This document shows positions 34,488-43,183 of a DNA stretch of 64,000 bases, one piece after another. A program made the position numbers and the translations under genes. This DNA is from JAHEJB01 sp041748175 (GTDB lineage: Bacteria > Bacteroidota > Rhodothermia > Rhodothermales > Rubricoccaceae), in contig JBGTDU010000142.1 in assembly GCA_041748175.1 (NCBI GenBank), positions 17,525 through 81,524 of the forward strand. The letters are read 5' to 3'. Numbering within the stretch: the stretch's first letter is position 1; each line of letters opens with the position of its first letter. The notes beneath the pieces are model-generated. The model was not told where the DNA came from and searched no databases. It saw nothing but the letters and a program-made list of their open reading frames with translations.

Positions 34488-36944
34488 ATGCACCGTCTTC
34501 CTTTTCTGCTTGCAAGCCTTTTCCTCGCAAGTTTGAGATTTGCTCTGGTCGTGTCCGCGCAGCCTGAGCCTGCCGCGACTCGTTACGAGATCTTGTCGCT
34601 CAATGTGGAGGGCGCAGTTGATGCGGCGTCGTCACAGTTTGTCGTTCAAACAAGTGGGCTTGAAGTCGGGCAGCGCGTGTTGCTTCCATACGACGAGGCC
34701 TTTGGGGAGGCCGTTCGGCAACTTTACAGAGGGGGGCTGTATTCGGATGTCGAGATCATTGCGGACCGTGTCGTCGGTGAAGGCGTTTTCCTTTTGGTGC
34801 GGGTCGTTGAGGAGCCACGTTTGGGCGCATACACGATTGAAGGCGTCAGCGGCGGCGAACGCAACGACATGGAGGACGAGATTCCGCTTCTTCGGGGCCG
34901 CGCCGCGCGCCCCTCCGAGATTGGTCAGAGCGTTCGCATTATCGAAGACTTTCTCCGCGAAAAAGGCTATCGTCTGATTTCCGTGGAAGTCGATCGCGAG
35001 ATGGAAGAAGAGACGGGCCGAGTCAATCTGACGTTCAGGGTGAACAAAGGCCAGCGCGTTGAAGTGCAGGATATCCAGTTTACAGGCAACCAGGCATTCG
35101 GCGAAGGCACACTCAGAAAGCGCCTCAAGAACACGCCGGAGAACCGTTGGTGGAGATTTTGGAGCCATGAGACCTTCGAGGATGAGAAGTTCGACGAAGA
35201 CCTTCAGAACCTCATCCGGTTTTACAATGATCGTGGCTATTACAGCGCGCGCGTCGTGCGAGATTCCGTTTACCTTCAGGAGCGCCCGGATGGGTCGTCG
35301 GGGGCGATCGTTGAGATCGAGTTGGACGAAGGCCCACAGTACTTCGTCCGAAATATCGATTTCGAAGGCAATACGGTTTTCACCGACGACCAGCTGCGGT
35401 TTGCCCTTGGATTTGCGAAGGGAGACATATTCGATCGGTCGCAGATGGAGAGCAACCTGCTCTACACCGCGGATCACGCCGATATTGCCAGCCTTTACTC
35501 CGATCGTGGCTACCTGACGTTCAACATCCGCGATACGATTACCGATGCGCCGGGCGACTCACTGGACCTCTTTTTTGAGATCACCGAAGGCGATATCTAC
35601 GAGTTCGGGCAGATCGCCATTCGTGGTAATACGCGCACGAAGGAGCATGTAATCCGACGCGAACTGCGAACCGTTCCGGGGCAGACCTACAGCCGACAGG
35701 CGCTGGAGCGCACCGTGCGCGAGTTGATCCAACTCAACTACTTCGACCAGACTTCTCTCGCCAATGGCCCGGATATTTCTGTCAACGAGGAAGACAAGTC
35801 GGTTGACCTCGCCTACAACCTCACGGAATCTGGCAGCGATCAACTTGAGCTTTCGGGAGGCTGGGGTGGCTCAACCGGACTCTTGCTCCAGGCAGGCGTC
35901 ACGTTCAACAATTTCTCGATCCAGAATATGTTCAACGGATCGGCTTGGCGGCCCTTACCGTCGGGCGATGGCCAGCAGCTGAAGCTTTCGGTTGTGACAA
36001 ACGGGCGGCGTTACCAGAACTACTCGGTTGCGTTTACAGAGCCATGGTTCCGCGGACGCCGGACGCCCGTAGGTGGCTCGGTTGGCTATACCTACTTCAA
36101 GAGCAGCACATCCGACGAGAGTGTAGTGGCGTCCGGCTTTGGGCGGCTGTTTTATCGCCAGAGCCTGAGCTGGCCGGATGATTTTTTCCAGACGGGCACA
36201 GACCTGGGATATCGCCTTTACAACATTACAGGCACAAACAATACGAACTCGCTCGGCCTTCCCGAAGGCAACAGCCAGGAGTTTACCATTCGCCAGAGCC
36301 TGACGCGGAACTCCCTCGACAACCCCATCTTTCCGACAGCAGGTTCGAACTTCAGCCTTTCGGTTACCGTTGCGCCGCCCATATCGGATCTCATCCAGTA
36401 TCACAAGTGGGAGCTTGAGAATGCGTGGTACACGCCGCTGGCTGGCCGACTTTCGCTCAGCGTTCGAACCCGGTTCGGTTACATCGGGTCGCTCAACGGC
36501 GAGGACGTTCAGTTCCAGCGCTTCCTCGTCGGCGGCTCACCGCTCGATACCCAGGGCCAGTTTCGCGGGTTCGGGAAGGACCTCGTTTTCATGCGCGGCT
36601 ATCCGATCGAGTCCATTTCGCCAACATTGGGTGGCGAGAGCGTCGGTGGTCGAATCCTGAATAAGTACGCCTCCGAAATCCAGTTCCTCGCGGTGCAGTC
36701 TCCCCAGTTCTCGCTTGCTCCCTATGCGTTCGCCGACGCCGCAAATACCTGGGATGGGTTGGATGATTACAATCCGGGCCAGCTTTTCCGCTCCGTCGGT
36801 TTTGGAGCCCGCGTCTTTTTGCCAATTCTCGGCATGCTGGATTTAAACTACGGCTACCAGATCGACGCGTTCGTACCGCGCATTGAAGGGGACTCGGGGT
36901 TGCCGCAGTGGCGCTTCCAATTCTCTCTCGGTGGCGCACAGTAA
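34488..36944 (+). CDS. bamA: outer membrane protein assembly factor BamA
   Basis: 818-aa Omp85 protein that inserts beta-barrels into the outer membrane. Signal peptide MHRLPFLLASLFLASL...SAQ. Five POTRA domains cover about residues 30-430 (for example VEVQDIQFTGNQAFGEGTLRKRL, YFVRNIDFEGNTVFTDDQLR, YEFGQIAIRGNTRTKEHVIRRELRTVPGQ). A 16-strand barrel follows (about 440-818) with the lid-loop motif MRGYP (counterpart of VRGF) and terminal FSLGGAQ. It precedes two OmpH/Skp chaperone genes, the classical outer-membrane biogenesis cluster. Confidence 0.95.
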   Translation: MHRLPFLLASLFLASLRFALVVSAQPEPAATRYEILSLNVEGAVDAASSQFVVQTSGLEVGQRVLLPYDEAFGEAVRQLYRGGLYSDVEIIADRVVGEGVFLLVRVVEEPRLGAYTIEGVSGGERNDMEDEIPLLRGRAARPSEIGQSVRIIEDFLREKGYRLISVEVDREMEEETGRVNLTFRVNKGQRVEVQDIQFTGNQAFGEGTLRKRLKNTPENRWWRFWSHETFEDEKFDEDLQNLIRFYNDRGYYSARVVRDSVYLQERPDGSSGAIVEIELDEGPQYFVRNIDFEGNTVFTDDQLRFALGFAKGDIFDRSQMESNLLYTADHADIASLYSDRGYLTFNIRDTITDAPGDSLDLFFEITEGDIYEFGQIAIRGNTRTKEHVIRRELRTVPGQTYSRQALERTVRELIQLNYFDQTSLANGPDISVNEEDKSVDLAYNLTESGSDQLELSGGWGGSTGLLLQAGVTFNNFSIQNMFNGSAWRPLPSGDGQQLKLSVVTNGRRYQNYSVAFTEPWFRGRRTPVGGSVGYTYFKSSTSDESVVASGFGRLFYRQSLSWPDDFFQTGTDLGYRLYNITGTNNTNSLGLPEGNSQEFTIRQSLTRNSLDNPIFPTAGSNFSLSVTVAPPISDLIQYHKWELENAWYTPLAGRLSLSVRTRFGYIGSLNGEDVQFQRFLVGGSPLDTQGQFRGFGKDLVFMRGYPIESISPTLGGESVGGRILNKYASEIQFLAVQSPQFSLAPYAFADAANTWDGLDDYNPGQLFRSVGFGARVFLPILGMLDLNYGYQIDAFVPRIEGDSGLPQWRFQFSLGGAQ

Positions 36945-37032
36945 CAGCGAGGGGAATCGCCCGGACCTGAGCACTAATCTATTGGCCCGTCGCTGCCAGA
37001 TCAGATATCTGCCCCGAACACCATACGACTTC

Positions 37033-37566
37033 ATGCGCCTCCTTCTCGGATTTCTCGTTTTAGTGTTTGCCGCCGCTCCCACGCACGCGCAACAGAAGTT
37101 GGGCTTCGTCGATTCCGAGCGCATCCTCAGCCTCCTCCCCGAATATCAGACCGCCCGCGACCAGGTGAATCGGCTTGCCGGGCAGTGGCAGGCCGAACTT
37201 GATGGAATGGCGCGGGAGATTACCGAGCTCGAGCGTGAATTTGAAGCCCGCGATCTGCTCTATACCCCCGAAGACCGCGAGCGAAAGCTGACGGAAATTT
37301 CAACACGTAGAACAGAGATGGGGCAATTTCGTCGTCGTCATTTTGGGCCGGATGGCGAACTTTTCCGCCAGGAGCAACAGGCTATTCGGCCCATCCAGGA
37401 GCGTGTCCTGGAAGCCGTTGAGGTCATCGCAGAGGAAGGCAATTTCGACTTCGTGTTCGACCGGACCGGCGATCTCATCTTCCTCTACGCCAAAGACACG
37501 CACAACATCACAGACCTCGTCCTCGACGAACTTGATGTCGATCCCGCCCAGCGCGGAGGACTCTAA
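37033..37566 (+). CDS. OmpH/Skp family periplasmic chaperone, copy 1
   Basis: 177 aa. Signal peptide MRLLLGFLVLVFAAAPTHAQ, then KLGFVDSERILSLLPEYQTARDQVNRL, the start of the OmpH/Skp fold, and a long charged coiled-coil arm (residues about 50-120). It would hold unfolded outer-membrane proteins in the periplasm and deliver them to BamA, encoded 88 bases upstream. ATG 37033 was chosen for the signal peptide. Confidence 0.92.
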   Translation: MRLLLGFLVLVFAAAPTHAQQKLGFVDSERILSLLPEYQTARDQVNRLAGQWQAELDGMAREITELEREFEARDLLYTPEDRERKLTEISTRRTEMGQFRRRHFGPDGELFRQEQQAIRPIQERVLEAVEVIAEEGNFDFVFDRTGDLIFLYAKDTHNITDLVLDELDVDPAQRGGL

Positions 37567-37629
37567 GTCATAAGCCCGGCGTTCGGACTTCAGCGCCGCC
37601 TCTCTTCCAAACAACCTGTACAAACTGCT

Positions 37630-38193
37630 ATGACACTTCGCTCAACCCTCCATGCGCTAGTCCTCGGGCTCGCTTTTCTCGCGCCCTTTCTTAGCGCAGA
37701 GGCGCAGTCGATCAGCGTCGGCTACCTCGATCCGGACATCATCATCGTCCAGATGCCGGAGTATGCGGTGATGCGCGATTCTCTGCAAGCTCGGCAGCAG
37801 GAAATCGCCGGAGATTTGCAGGGCCGCGAGGATTTGATACGGACGAAGTTCGAGGAGCTTCAGCAGTTTGCACAAAGCGCCATTGCGTCGCCGGAGGCCC
37901 AACAGGAGCGAGAGAATGAAATTCTGGCTCTTCAGCGTGCTCTTGAGCAGGCTGAAGGCGAAGGGCGAACCGAACTAGGCCAGCGGGAAGCCCGGATGCT
38001 GGAGCCGCTGCTTCAGCGTCTCCAGAATGCCATTGACGCCGTCTCCGAACGAATGAACCTGACCATGGTTTTTTCTGCTCGCGCCAACAACGCACCGGTC
38101 ATTCTCTACGCATCCGACGACGCGGTCAACATCACCGAGGATGTAATGGAGAACCTCGGTTTGGAATTGCCGACCGGCGCGTCGGGTAACTAG
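37630..38193 (+). CDS. OmpH/Skp family periplasmic chaperone, copy 2
   Basis: 187 aa. Signal peptide MTLRSTLHALVLGLAFLAPF...SAEAQ, then SISVGYLDPDIIIVQMPEYAVMRDSLQ and a coiled-coil arm rich in Glu and Gln (REDLIRTKFEELQQF, ALEQAEGEGRTELGQREARML). It is a paralogue of the gene 63 bases upstream; a bam-ompH-ompH arrangement is common in Bacteroidota. The stop TAG is the left edge of an inverted-repeat element (38190-38357). Confidence 0.9.
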   Translation: MTLRSTLHALVLGLAFLAPFLSAEAQSISVGYLDPDIIIVQMPEYAVMRDSLQARQQEIAGDLQGREDLIRTKFEELQQFAQSAIASPEAQQERENEILALQRALEQAEGEGRTELGQREARMLEPLLQRLQNAIDAVSERMNLTMVFSARANNAPVILYASDDAVNITEDVMENLGLELPTGASGN

Positions 38194-38357
38194 GGGTCTG
38201 TCGGTCTTAGGCAGATTCTACTGCGGCGGCGGTTGATCGGCCCATTTCTCCGCTCTTTTTCGTTACATAGTCCCGCTCTGCGCCTCAAAAGAGCGAACAA
38301 CTGGTCTCGATTACCCGCTCGCCTCGTTACGAACCCCTAAGTCCGACAGACCCCTAG
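38190..38357. repeat. inverted-repeat element, family C, copy 2 (GGGTCTGTCGGACTTAGG ends)
   Basis: Edges CTAG on both sides. Inside, GGGTCTGTCGGTCTTAGG on the left and CCTAAGTCCGACAGACCC on the right are reverse complements with one mismatch over 18 bases. The 168-base element has no gene. Its first part (GATTCTACTGCGGCGGCGG) matches the inverted interior of the copy at 4621-4691. The left CTAG contains the ompH stop codon. Confidence 0.88.
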
Positions 38358-38382
38358 GTCCGAACACCTTGCCATACGACTC

Positions 38383-38416
38383 GGGCGGCAACACGTGTTG
38401 CCGCCCACCTCTTTTT
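38383..38416 (+). terminator. perfect 24-base palindrome followed by T-run
   Basis: GGGCGGCAACAC (38383-38394) is followed directly by its exact reverse complement (38395-38406), then ACCTCTTTTT. It lies 64 bases before panB and 26 bases after the element. A terminator is likeliest; a protein-binding operator is the alternative. Confidence 0.65.
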
Positions 38417-38479
38417 GGGTCGGCGGCTTGTATTCTTCCGCCCATTCCCTCTGCACTGCCGCCAAGGTCGGATAGCGAC

Positions 38480-39313
38480 ATGAGCACCCAAACCGTTTCT
38501 GCCGCTGGCCCACAGGTTAAGCGCGTTACCACGCAGACGTTGCTTGAGATGAGGATGAAGGGTGTGAAGATCGCTATGCTGACGGCGTACGACTACACGT
38601 CTGCGCGCATTCTGGACGAGGCTGGCGTCGACGTGCTGCTCGTCGGCGACTCCGCCTCAAACGTGATGGCGGGGCACGAAACCACGCTTCCCGTCACGCT
38701 CGACCAGATGATCTATCACGCGCAATGCGTTGTGCGGGGCGTCGGGCGGGCGCTGGTGGTCGTGGACTTGCCGTTCGGATCGTATCAGGGCAGTTCCCGC
38801 GAAGCCCTGCGATCCGCCATTCGCGTGATGAAGGAAACCGGAGCGCACGCGATCAAGGTGGAAGGCGGCGCCGTTTCGGCCGAGTCCATACGCCGGATTA
38901 CCGATGCGGGCATCCCTGTGATGGGTCATCTGGGGCTGACCCCACAAAGCATCTACAAGTTCGGAACGTACCGGGTTCGTGCGCGAGAAGATGAGGAGGC
39001 GGATGATGTGCGGCGCGACATCATCTTGTTGGAAGAATCCGGCTGCTTCGCCGTCGTTCTCGAAAAGATTCCCGCCGCGCTGGCAACAGAGCTGACGCAG
39101 AGTGTTTCGATTCCGACCATCGGCATAGGTGCAGGGGCGGGGTGCAGCGGCCAGGTCCTGGTTACGCACGATCTCCTCGGCCTGACGAAGGACTTCAACC
39201 CCCGCTTCGTCCGCCGCTACGCCGAACTTTGCGACACGATGACTAAAGCCGTTCAAAGCTACATCGACCATGTGCGTAGCGGTGATTTCCCGAACGACAA
39301 CGAGAGCTATTGA
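38480..39313 (+). CDS. panB: 3-methyl-2-oxobutanoate hydroxymethyltransferase
   Basis: 277-aa ketopantoate synthase, first step of pantothenate/CoA synthesis. IAMLTAYDYTSARILDEAGVDVLLVGDSASNV (the Mg/substrate site D-S), TTLPVTLDQMIYHA, AIKVEGG, GHLGLTPQS and TIGIGAGAGCSGQVLVTHDLLGL are all conserved. ATG 38480 (MSTQTVSAAG) lies just before the conserved TTQTLLEMRMKGVKI. Confidence 0.96.
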   Translation: MSTQTVSAAGPQVKRVTTQTLLEMRMKGVKIAMLTAYDYTSARILDEAGVDVLLVGDSASNVMAGHETTLPVTLDQMIYHAQCVVRGVGRALVVVDLPFGSYQGSSREALRSAIRVMKETGAHAIKVEGGAVSAESIRRITDAGIPVMGHLGLTPQSIYKFGTYRVRAREDEEADDVRRDIILLEESGCFAVVLEKIPAALATELTQSVSIPTIGIGAGAGCSGQVLVTHDLLGLTKDFNPRFVRRYAELCDTMTKAVQSYIDHVRSGDFPNDNESY

Positions 39314-39435
39314 ATGAGTACGCGCGGCGCGATGGCATGGTAGGACAATGTATGTTGTTCTCGGGTCGGATCACGGAGCCCGGTAGAGTGCTACGATACC
39401 CGATTCCAGTAATGACCTGAACCCGCAATCCCCCC

Positions 39436-40278
39436 ATGGCCCGTACCGCCTCGCCTCTCGAAGTCCACCCTGATCGTCCGCTGATCCTGTTGTCCAACGA
39501 CGACGGCGTGGACGCCCAAGGTTTGGCGGCATTGGCTGTGGCTCTCCAAGGGTTGGGGACGATTGCCGTCGTTGCGCCGGTTCAGGAACAGAGTGCCGTT
39601 GGCCATTCCATTACGGTCCGAGACCCGATTCGGGCGCACCCCTGGTTATTTGAGGGGCCTGAGGGGCAAATTTGGGCGCGCGCTGTTACGGGCACGCCCG
39701 CAGATTGCGTCAAGCTGGCCATTCAAAAGCTGCTTCCTCGAAAGCCCGATCTGGTTGTGAGCGGCATCAATCACGGCCCGAATACGGCAGTCAGCGTCAT
39801 CTATTCGGGCACCGTCAGCGCGGCGACCGAGGCTGCGATATTGAATGTGCCTTCCTTTGCTCTCTCACATTGCTCCTGGAATGCTGACGCCGATTTTGAG
39901 GCGGCCGGGCGCTATGCACGGATTGTCGCCGAGCGCATCCTAAGCCACGGCCTGCCGCCCGGCGTATTGCTCAACGTAAACGTTCCGGATCTTTCGATGG
40001 AGCACATCCGAGGGGTGCGCGTAACCAGGCAGGCCAGGGCGCGGTGGGAAGAGGAGTTCGAGGAGCGCCGCGATCCATTCGACAAACCATATTATTGGAT
40101 GGGAGGCAAGTTCCTCGACCTTGATGACGGCATCGATACCGACCTCCACGCAATCAATCACGGCTACGTCTCTGTCACTCCCATCCACTACGACCTCACG
40201 GCCTACAACGCTATCGACCACATCGAGAGCTGGCATTGGCCCGTGGAATCTTCCCAACCTGTCATTCCCGACCTATGA
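39436..40278 (+). CDS. surE: 5'/3'-nucleotidase SurE
   Basis: 280-aa metal-dependent nucleoside monophosphatase. PLILLSNDDGVDAQGLAAL carries the Asp pair of the metal site. VVAPVQEQSAVGHSIT, GTPADCVKLAI and SGINHGPNTAVSVIYSGTVSAATEA are signatures of the family. It acts in the cytosol, linked to stress survival and nucleotide balance. The following bcp gene starts in the stop codon (ATGA), so the two are coupled. Confidence 0.95.
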   Translation: MARTASPLEVHPDRPLILLSNDDGVDAQGLAALAVALQGLGTIAVVAPVQEQSAVGHSITVRDPIRAHPWLFEGPEGQIWARAVTGTPADCVKLAIQKLLPRKPDLVVSGINHGPNTAVSVIYSGTVSAATEAAILNVPSFALSHCSWNADADFEAAGRYARIVAERILSHGLPPGVLLNVNVPDLSMEHIRGVRVTRQARARWEEEFEERRDPFDKPYYWMGGKFLDLDDGIDTDLHAINHGYVSVTPIHYDLTAYNAIDHIESWHWPVESSQPVIPDL

Positions 40279-40748
40279 GCACGATGCCCGAGAAAGGTGA
40301 CCGCGCGCCCTCTTTCACCGGATTGACCCAGACGGGAGAATCCGTCGCACTGAAAGATTTCCGTGGGCAGCGTGTCGCCCTCTTTTTCTATCCAGAGGAC
40401 GACACTCTGCTGTGCACGCGCCAGGCGTGCAACCTCCGGGATAACTACGCGGTCTTGCGGGACGCGGGAATCGCGGTCATCGGAATATCACCCGATGGCG
40501 TGGACTCCCACAGCGCCTTCGTCGACAAGTTCGGCCTGCCATTTCCGCTCGTCGCAGATCCGGATAAGAAAATCATGAAGGTCTACGGGACGTGGGGGCC
40601 GAAGAACATGTACGGCAACCTGGTGCAAGGCACAAAACGGACGACGTTCCTCATCGATCCGGAGGGCGTCATCGTCCATGTCTTCAAACGGCCAAAGACA
40701 GGAGACCACGCGGCAGAAATCCTGAAGCGGATGCCCGAAGCCTGCTAG
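40275..40748 (+). CDS. bcp: thioredoxin-dependent peroxiredoxin (BCP/PrxQ type)
   Basis: 157-aa peroxidase reducing hydroperoxides via a peroxidatic cysteine. In the family the motif reads TPGCTxxxC; here it is DDTLLCTRQAC, which keeps both the peroxidatic cysteine (in LCT) and the resolving cysteine five residues later, although TPG is replaced by TLL. GISPDGVDSHSAFVDKFGLPFPLVAD and GTKRTTFLIDPEGVI follow. The ATG overlaps the surE stop. The stop TAG is the left edge of an inverted-repeat element (40745-40910). Confidence 0.92.
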   Translation: MSTMPEKGDRAPSFTGLTQTGESVALKDFRGQRVALFFYPEDDTLLCTRQACNLRDNYAVLRDAGIAVIGISPDGVDSHSAFVDKFGLPFPLVADPDKKIMKVYGTWGPKNMYGNLVQGTKRTTFLIDPEGVIVHVFKRPKTGDHAAEILKRMPEAC

Positions 40749-40910
40749 CAGACTGTTGATTCATTCATCCGTGAGCGAGGCAAGCGAGTCTTGGTCGAGA
40801 TGAAGGCGCGAGATCGCAGGCGTATTGGTCATCCGGCGAGATTCTCGCAACGCGGAGTTCGATCAAGAGCCGCCGCCCACGGGTAGGGGAATAGTTCAAG
40901 AGCCCGCTAG
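40745..40910. repeat. inverted-repeat element, family A, copy 2
   Basis: Edges CTAG on both sides. Left inside CAGACTGTTGATTCATT; right inside AATAGTTCAAGAGCCCG. These are the same end sequences as at 25414-25605 with a few changes. The interior differs from copy 1 and holds GATGAAGGCGCGAGATCGCA. The left CTAG is the bcp stop; the right CTAG is shared with the next element. Confidence 0.85.
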
Positions 40911-41339
40911 TATCCTGAAACTGAAATTCGTTGACTACATGCTAGCGCTGACAAGGATGCTTAGTCCGATGAGATGCCCCTTGTGCCTAGTCTTTACCCC
41001 GAAGAGAGGACGCTGGGTGGTCCCCCTTCGAAGGGGGTGCCCCGAGCCGGAATGTCGGTTGGGGCCACGGAGCCTCACCGAGGGGCGGGGGATGTCGGGC
41101 GTGAGGTGGTCTTTGGAATGGCTTAGGAGTTAGCTCGCCACGGCCACATCGTTCTCCAAAGACCAGGCAGCAGATTGTAGCTCTGTCGACACCCTCCGCC
41201 TCGCAAGCTCGGCACCTCCCTGAAGGGAGGACCTCTGAAGGGAGGTCTTTTGAGTTCTCCCTTGGGTGAGGGCGGGTCAGGAAGAAGCAGCAGAACCTGT
41301 GCGACTCAAACCAGACAAACTACTGATTCAGGACACTAG
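40907..41339. repeat. inverted-repeat element, family B (TATCCTGAAACTG / GATTCAGGACA ends)
   Basis: Edges CTAG on both sides. Left inside TATCCTGAAACTGAAATT; right inside ACTACTGATTCAGGACA, inverted matches with a few differences. The 433-base interior has no gene. It holds other repeat words: CCCCCTTCGAAGGGGG (41020-41036) and CTCCCTGAAGGGAGG next to CTCTGAAGGGAGG (41216-41250). The right CTAG is the stop codon of the minus-strand lipoprotein gene. Confidence 0.82.
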
Positions 41340-41818
41340 GGCGACGAATCGATGGTTCCCGCGTCGAAACGGGCGACGGTTTCGTCGCGACCGCCCGGGG
41401 CGACGAGCGTTAGTGTCTCCCTTTCCAAAACCTCGAAAGGCAAGCCAAGCACAACCTCCGCAATCACCAGTTCCTCGCAGACTTCTCCGTTTGACGCGTG
41501 AAATAGCCAGACTGTCGCAGTTGATTCTGCCAGCGTGTGATCCAGGCGGAAAGTATGGTCCGCACATCCACCAGTAAATTCGACAGCCACATGGAGCGAC
41601 CCCTGGGCATCCGTAAAAGGCGTGGATTGAACGAGGCCGTTCATCCCTGCTACGGATTCGCCGAACAACACGTTGTAGGGCGAGCCGAACTCGAGCGCGA
41701 GCGCCGGACGGTCTACCAGGCCATCGCAGCCACTTACGAAAGTCGCCAGCAAGAAGGCCGGAGCCAACAACAGGTAACGGCCAGGGCGCATGGAGAGCGG
41801 GAGTCGGAGCACGGACAT
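41336..41818 (-). CDS. hypothetical lipoprotein
   Basis: About 160 aa. Starts MSVLRLPLSMRPGRYLLLA (or at the second Met, 41791), followed by a hydrophobic stretch and the lipobox VSGC. The mature part has about four beta-strand-like segments (LALEFGSPYNVLFGESV, HVAVEFTGGCADHTFRLDH, ATVWLFHASNGEVCEEL, TLTLVAPGG) with a Cys pair. It is probably a small beta-sandwich on the outer membrane. No family recognised. Its stop codon TAG is the edge of the family B element. Confidence 0.7.
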   Translation of the reverse strand: MSVLRLPLSMRPGRYLLLAPAFLLATFVSGCDGLVDRPALALEFGSPYNVLFGESVAGMNGLVQSTPFTDAQGSLHVAVEFTGGCADHTFRLDHTLAESTATVWLFHASNGEVCEELVIAEVVLGLPFEVLERETLTLVAPGGRDETVARFDAGTIDSSP

Positions 41819-41933
41819 GTGGTAGGCGGACGTATTTTGCAGATGCAAAGCGCATCATAGACACAAGAACGGACCCGTTCAAGGGCATCTCGTTCCCCCT
41901 GTCAAAACCATCCCAAGCCGAAAGCCATCCAAC

Positions 41934-42692
41934 ATGCTCGTTGCAGGCAACTGGAAAATGCACACGGACCTCCGCGGGGCGGACAGACTGGCGTCCGAAG
42001 TAGCGCGTCTCACCGAGGCCGATGCACGAACGGTTGACGTCGCGGTATGTCCGCCGTTCGTCTGGCTGGAGCCCGTCCGCGAGCGTCTTCGCGGAAGCAG
42101 AGTGGCCCTCGGCGCCCAGAATGTCCATCCCGAAGAGCAAGGCGCGTTTACCGGCGAGATCTCGGCGGAAATGCTGGAGGGAGCAGGTTGTCGTTACATC
42201 ATCGTCGGGCACTCCGAGCGACGCCAGTATTTCAACGAGTCGGATGCGTTTGTGGGAGAGAAGGTGCGGCAGGTGATGAAGCACGGAATGACGCCGATTC
42301 TGTGCGTGGGGGAATCGTTGGAGGAGCGCGACGCCGATAGGGCCGAGACCGTCGTTGGGAGGCAACTGGAGGGCGGTCTTGTTGGCGTTTCCCTGAAGCA
42401 CGGCGGTACGCTGGTCGTTGCCTACGAACCCGTTTGGGCCATCGGGACGGGTCGGACGGCGACGCCCGAGCAGGCCCAGGCGATGCATGGATTCATCAGC
42501 GAACGGCTCGCAAGTCGCCTTGGCGCAGACGCGCGCGTTCCGATTCTCTACGGCGGAAGCGTTAAACCCGACAACGCCGCAGAATTGTTCGCCCAGCCGA
42601 ATATCGACGGCGGCCTCATTGGCGGCGCGAGCCTCGACGCCGAGGCTTTCGCAGCAATCGTCCATGCAGCGGCGAGAGCGACGAAGGCGTAG
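41934..42692 (+). CDS. tpiA: triosephosphate isomerase
   Basis: 252-aa TIM-barrel enzyme interconverting dihydroxyacetone phosphate and glyceraldehyde-3-phosphate. It has GNWKMH (catalytic lysine), IVGHSERRQYF (catalytic histidine), VAYEPVWAIGTGRTA (catalytic glutamate) and the phosphate-binding ILYGGSVKPDNA and GGLIGGASL. ATG 41934 begins MLVAGNWKM. It is divergent from the lipoprotein gene. Confidence 0.97.
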   Translation: MLVAGNWKMHTDLRGADRLASEVARLTEADARTVDVAVCPPFVWLEPVRERLRGSRVALGAQNVHPEEQGAFTGEISAEMLEGAGCRYIIVGHSERRQYFNESDAFVGEKVRQVMKHGMTPILCVGESLEERDADRAETVVGRQLEGGLVGVSLKHGGTLVVAYEPVWAIGTGRTATPEQAQAMHGFISERLASRLGADARVPILYGGSVKPDNAAELFAQPNIDGGLIGGASLDAEAFAAIVHAAARATKA

Positions 42693-42721
42693 AAGCTTCT
42701 CTGCTTTTGCCTGCGTCCAGA

Positions 42722-43093
42722 CTATTCCGAAGTCCCGCCCGAGGTTTTGGAATTCTTGGCCTCTGGCTTCGCGTCCGCCTTGGGTTTCGCCGTTGATCCA
42801 GGCGTTGACTCCACTTTGGTTTCAGACTTTGCGTCCGTCTTGGATTCGGACTTTTCGTCTGACGCCGCCTCCGCTTTCTCGTTCTTTCCGTTGGTGGCTG
42901 TCAGGTCGCTTCCTGCCCGGCCGTAATCGGTGAGGTAGAAGCCCGTGCCCTTGAATTGAAGCCCGGCCCCTCCCGAAATCACGCGCATCACCTTCTGCCC
43001 TGTGGCAGGGTCCTTGGTCAGCGCGTCATCTGTGATCCTCTGAAAGGTTTCAAACGTGGTTCCGTCATCGCGTCGGTAAACGTAGGTGGGCAT
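42722..43093 (-). CDS. FmdB-family zinc-ribbon homologue lacking the cysteines
   Basis: 123 aa. MPTYVYRRDDGTTFETFQRITDD, then VMRVISGGAGLQFKGTGFYLTDY, matches the FmdB regulatory-protein pattern (MPTYEYRCxxCGxxFE...RLISGGGGLLFKGSGFYITDY). All four zinc-binding cysteines are absent: RRDDG stands where CxxCG would be, and KDPATGQKV where CPxCG would be. A low-complexity Lys/Glu/Ser/Ala tail of about 60 residues follows. ATG 43093 was chosen by the conserved N-terminus. Convergent with tpiA. Confidence 0.85.
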   Translation of the reverse strand: MPTYVYRRDDGTTFETFQRITDDALTKDPATGQKVMRVISGGAGLQFKGTGFYLTDYGRAGSDLTATNGKNEKAEAASDEKSESKTDAKSETKVESTPGSTAKPKADAKPEAKNSKTSGGTSE

Positions 43094-43183
43094 AGTCGAG
43101 TAGAATGGCCTGGGAAAGGAATGGGCTGTCAAACCAGAGTGAAACGAGATACGTTCCGGTGCGATGCCGTCTCCGATTGTTCT

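Noticed and set aside
41328..42665. 445-aa open frame on the minus strand, opposite tpiA
   Set aside because: It lies antisense to an undoubted tpiA and has no recognisable motif; it is a product of high GC content.
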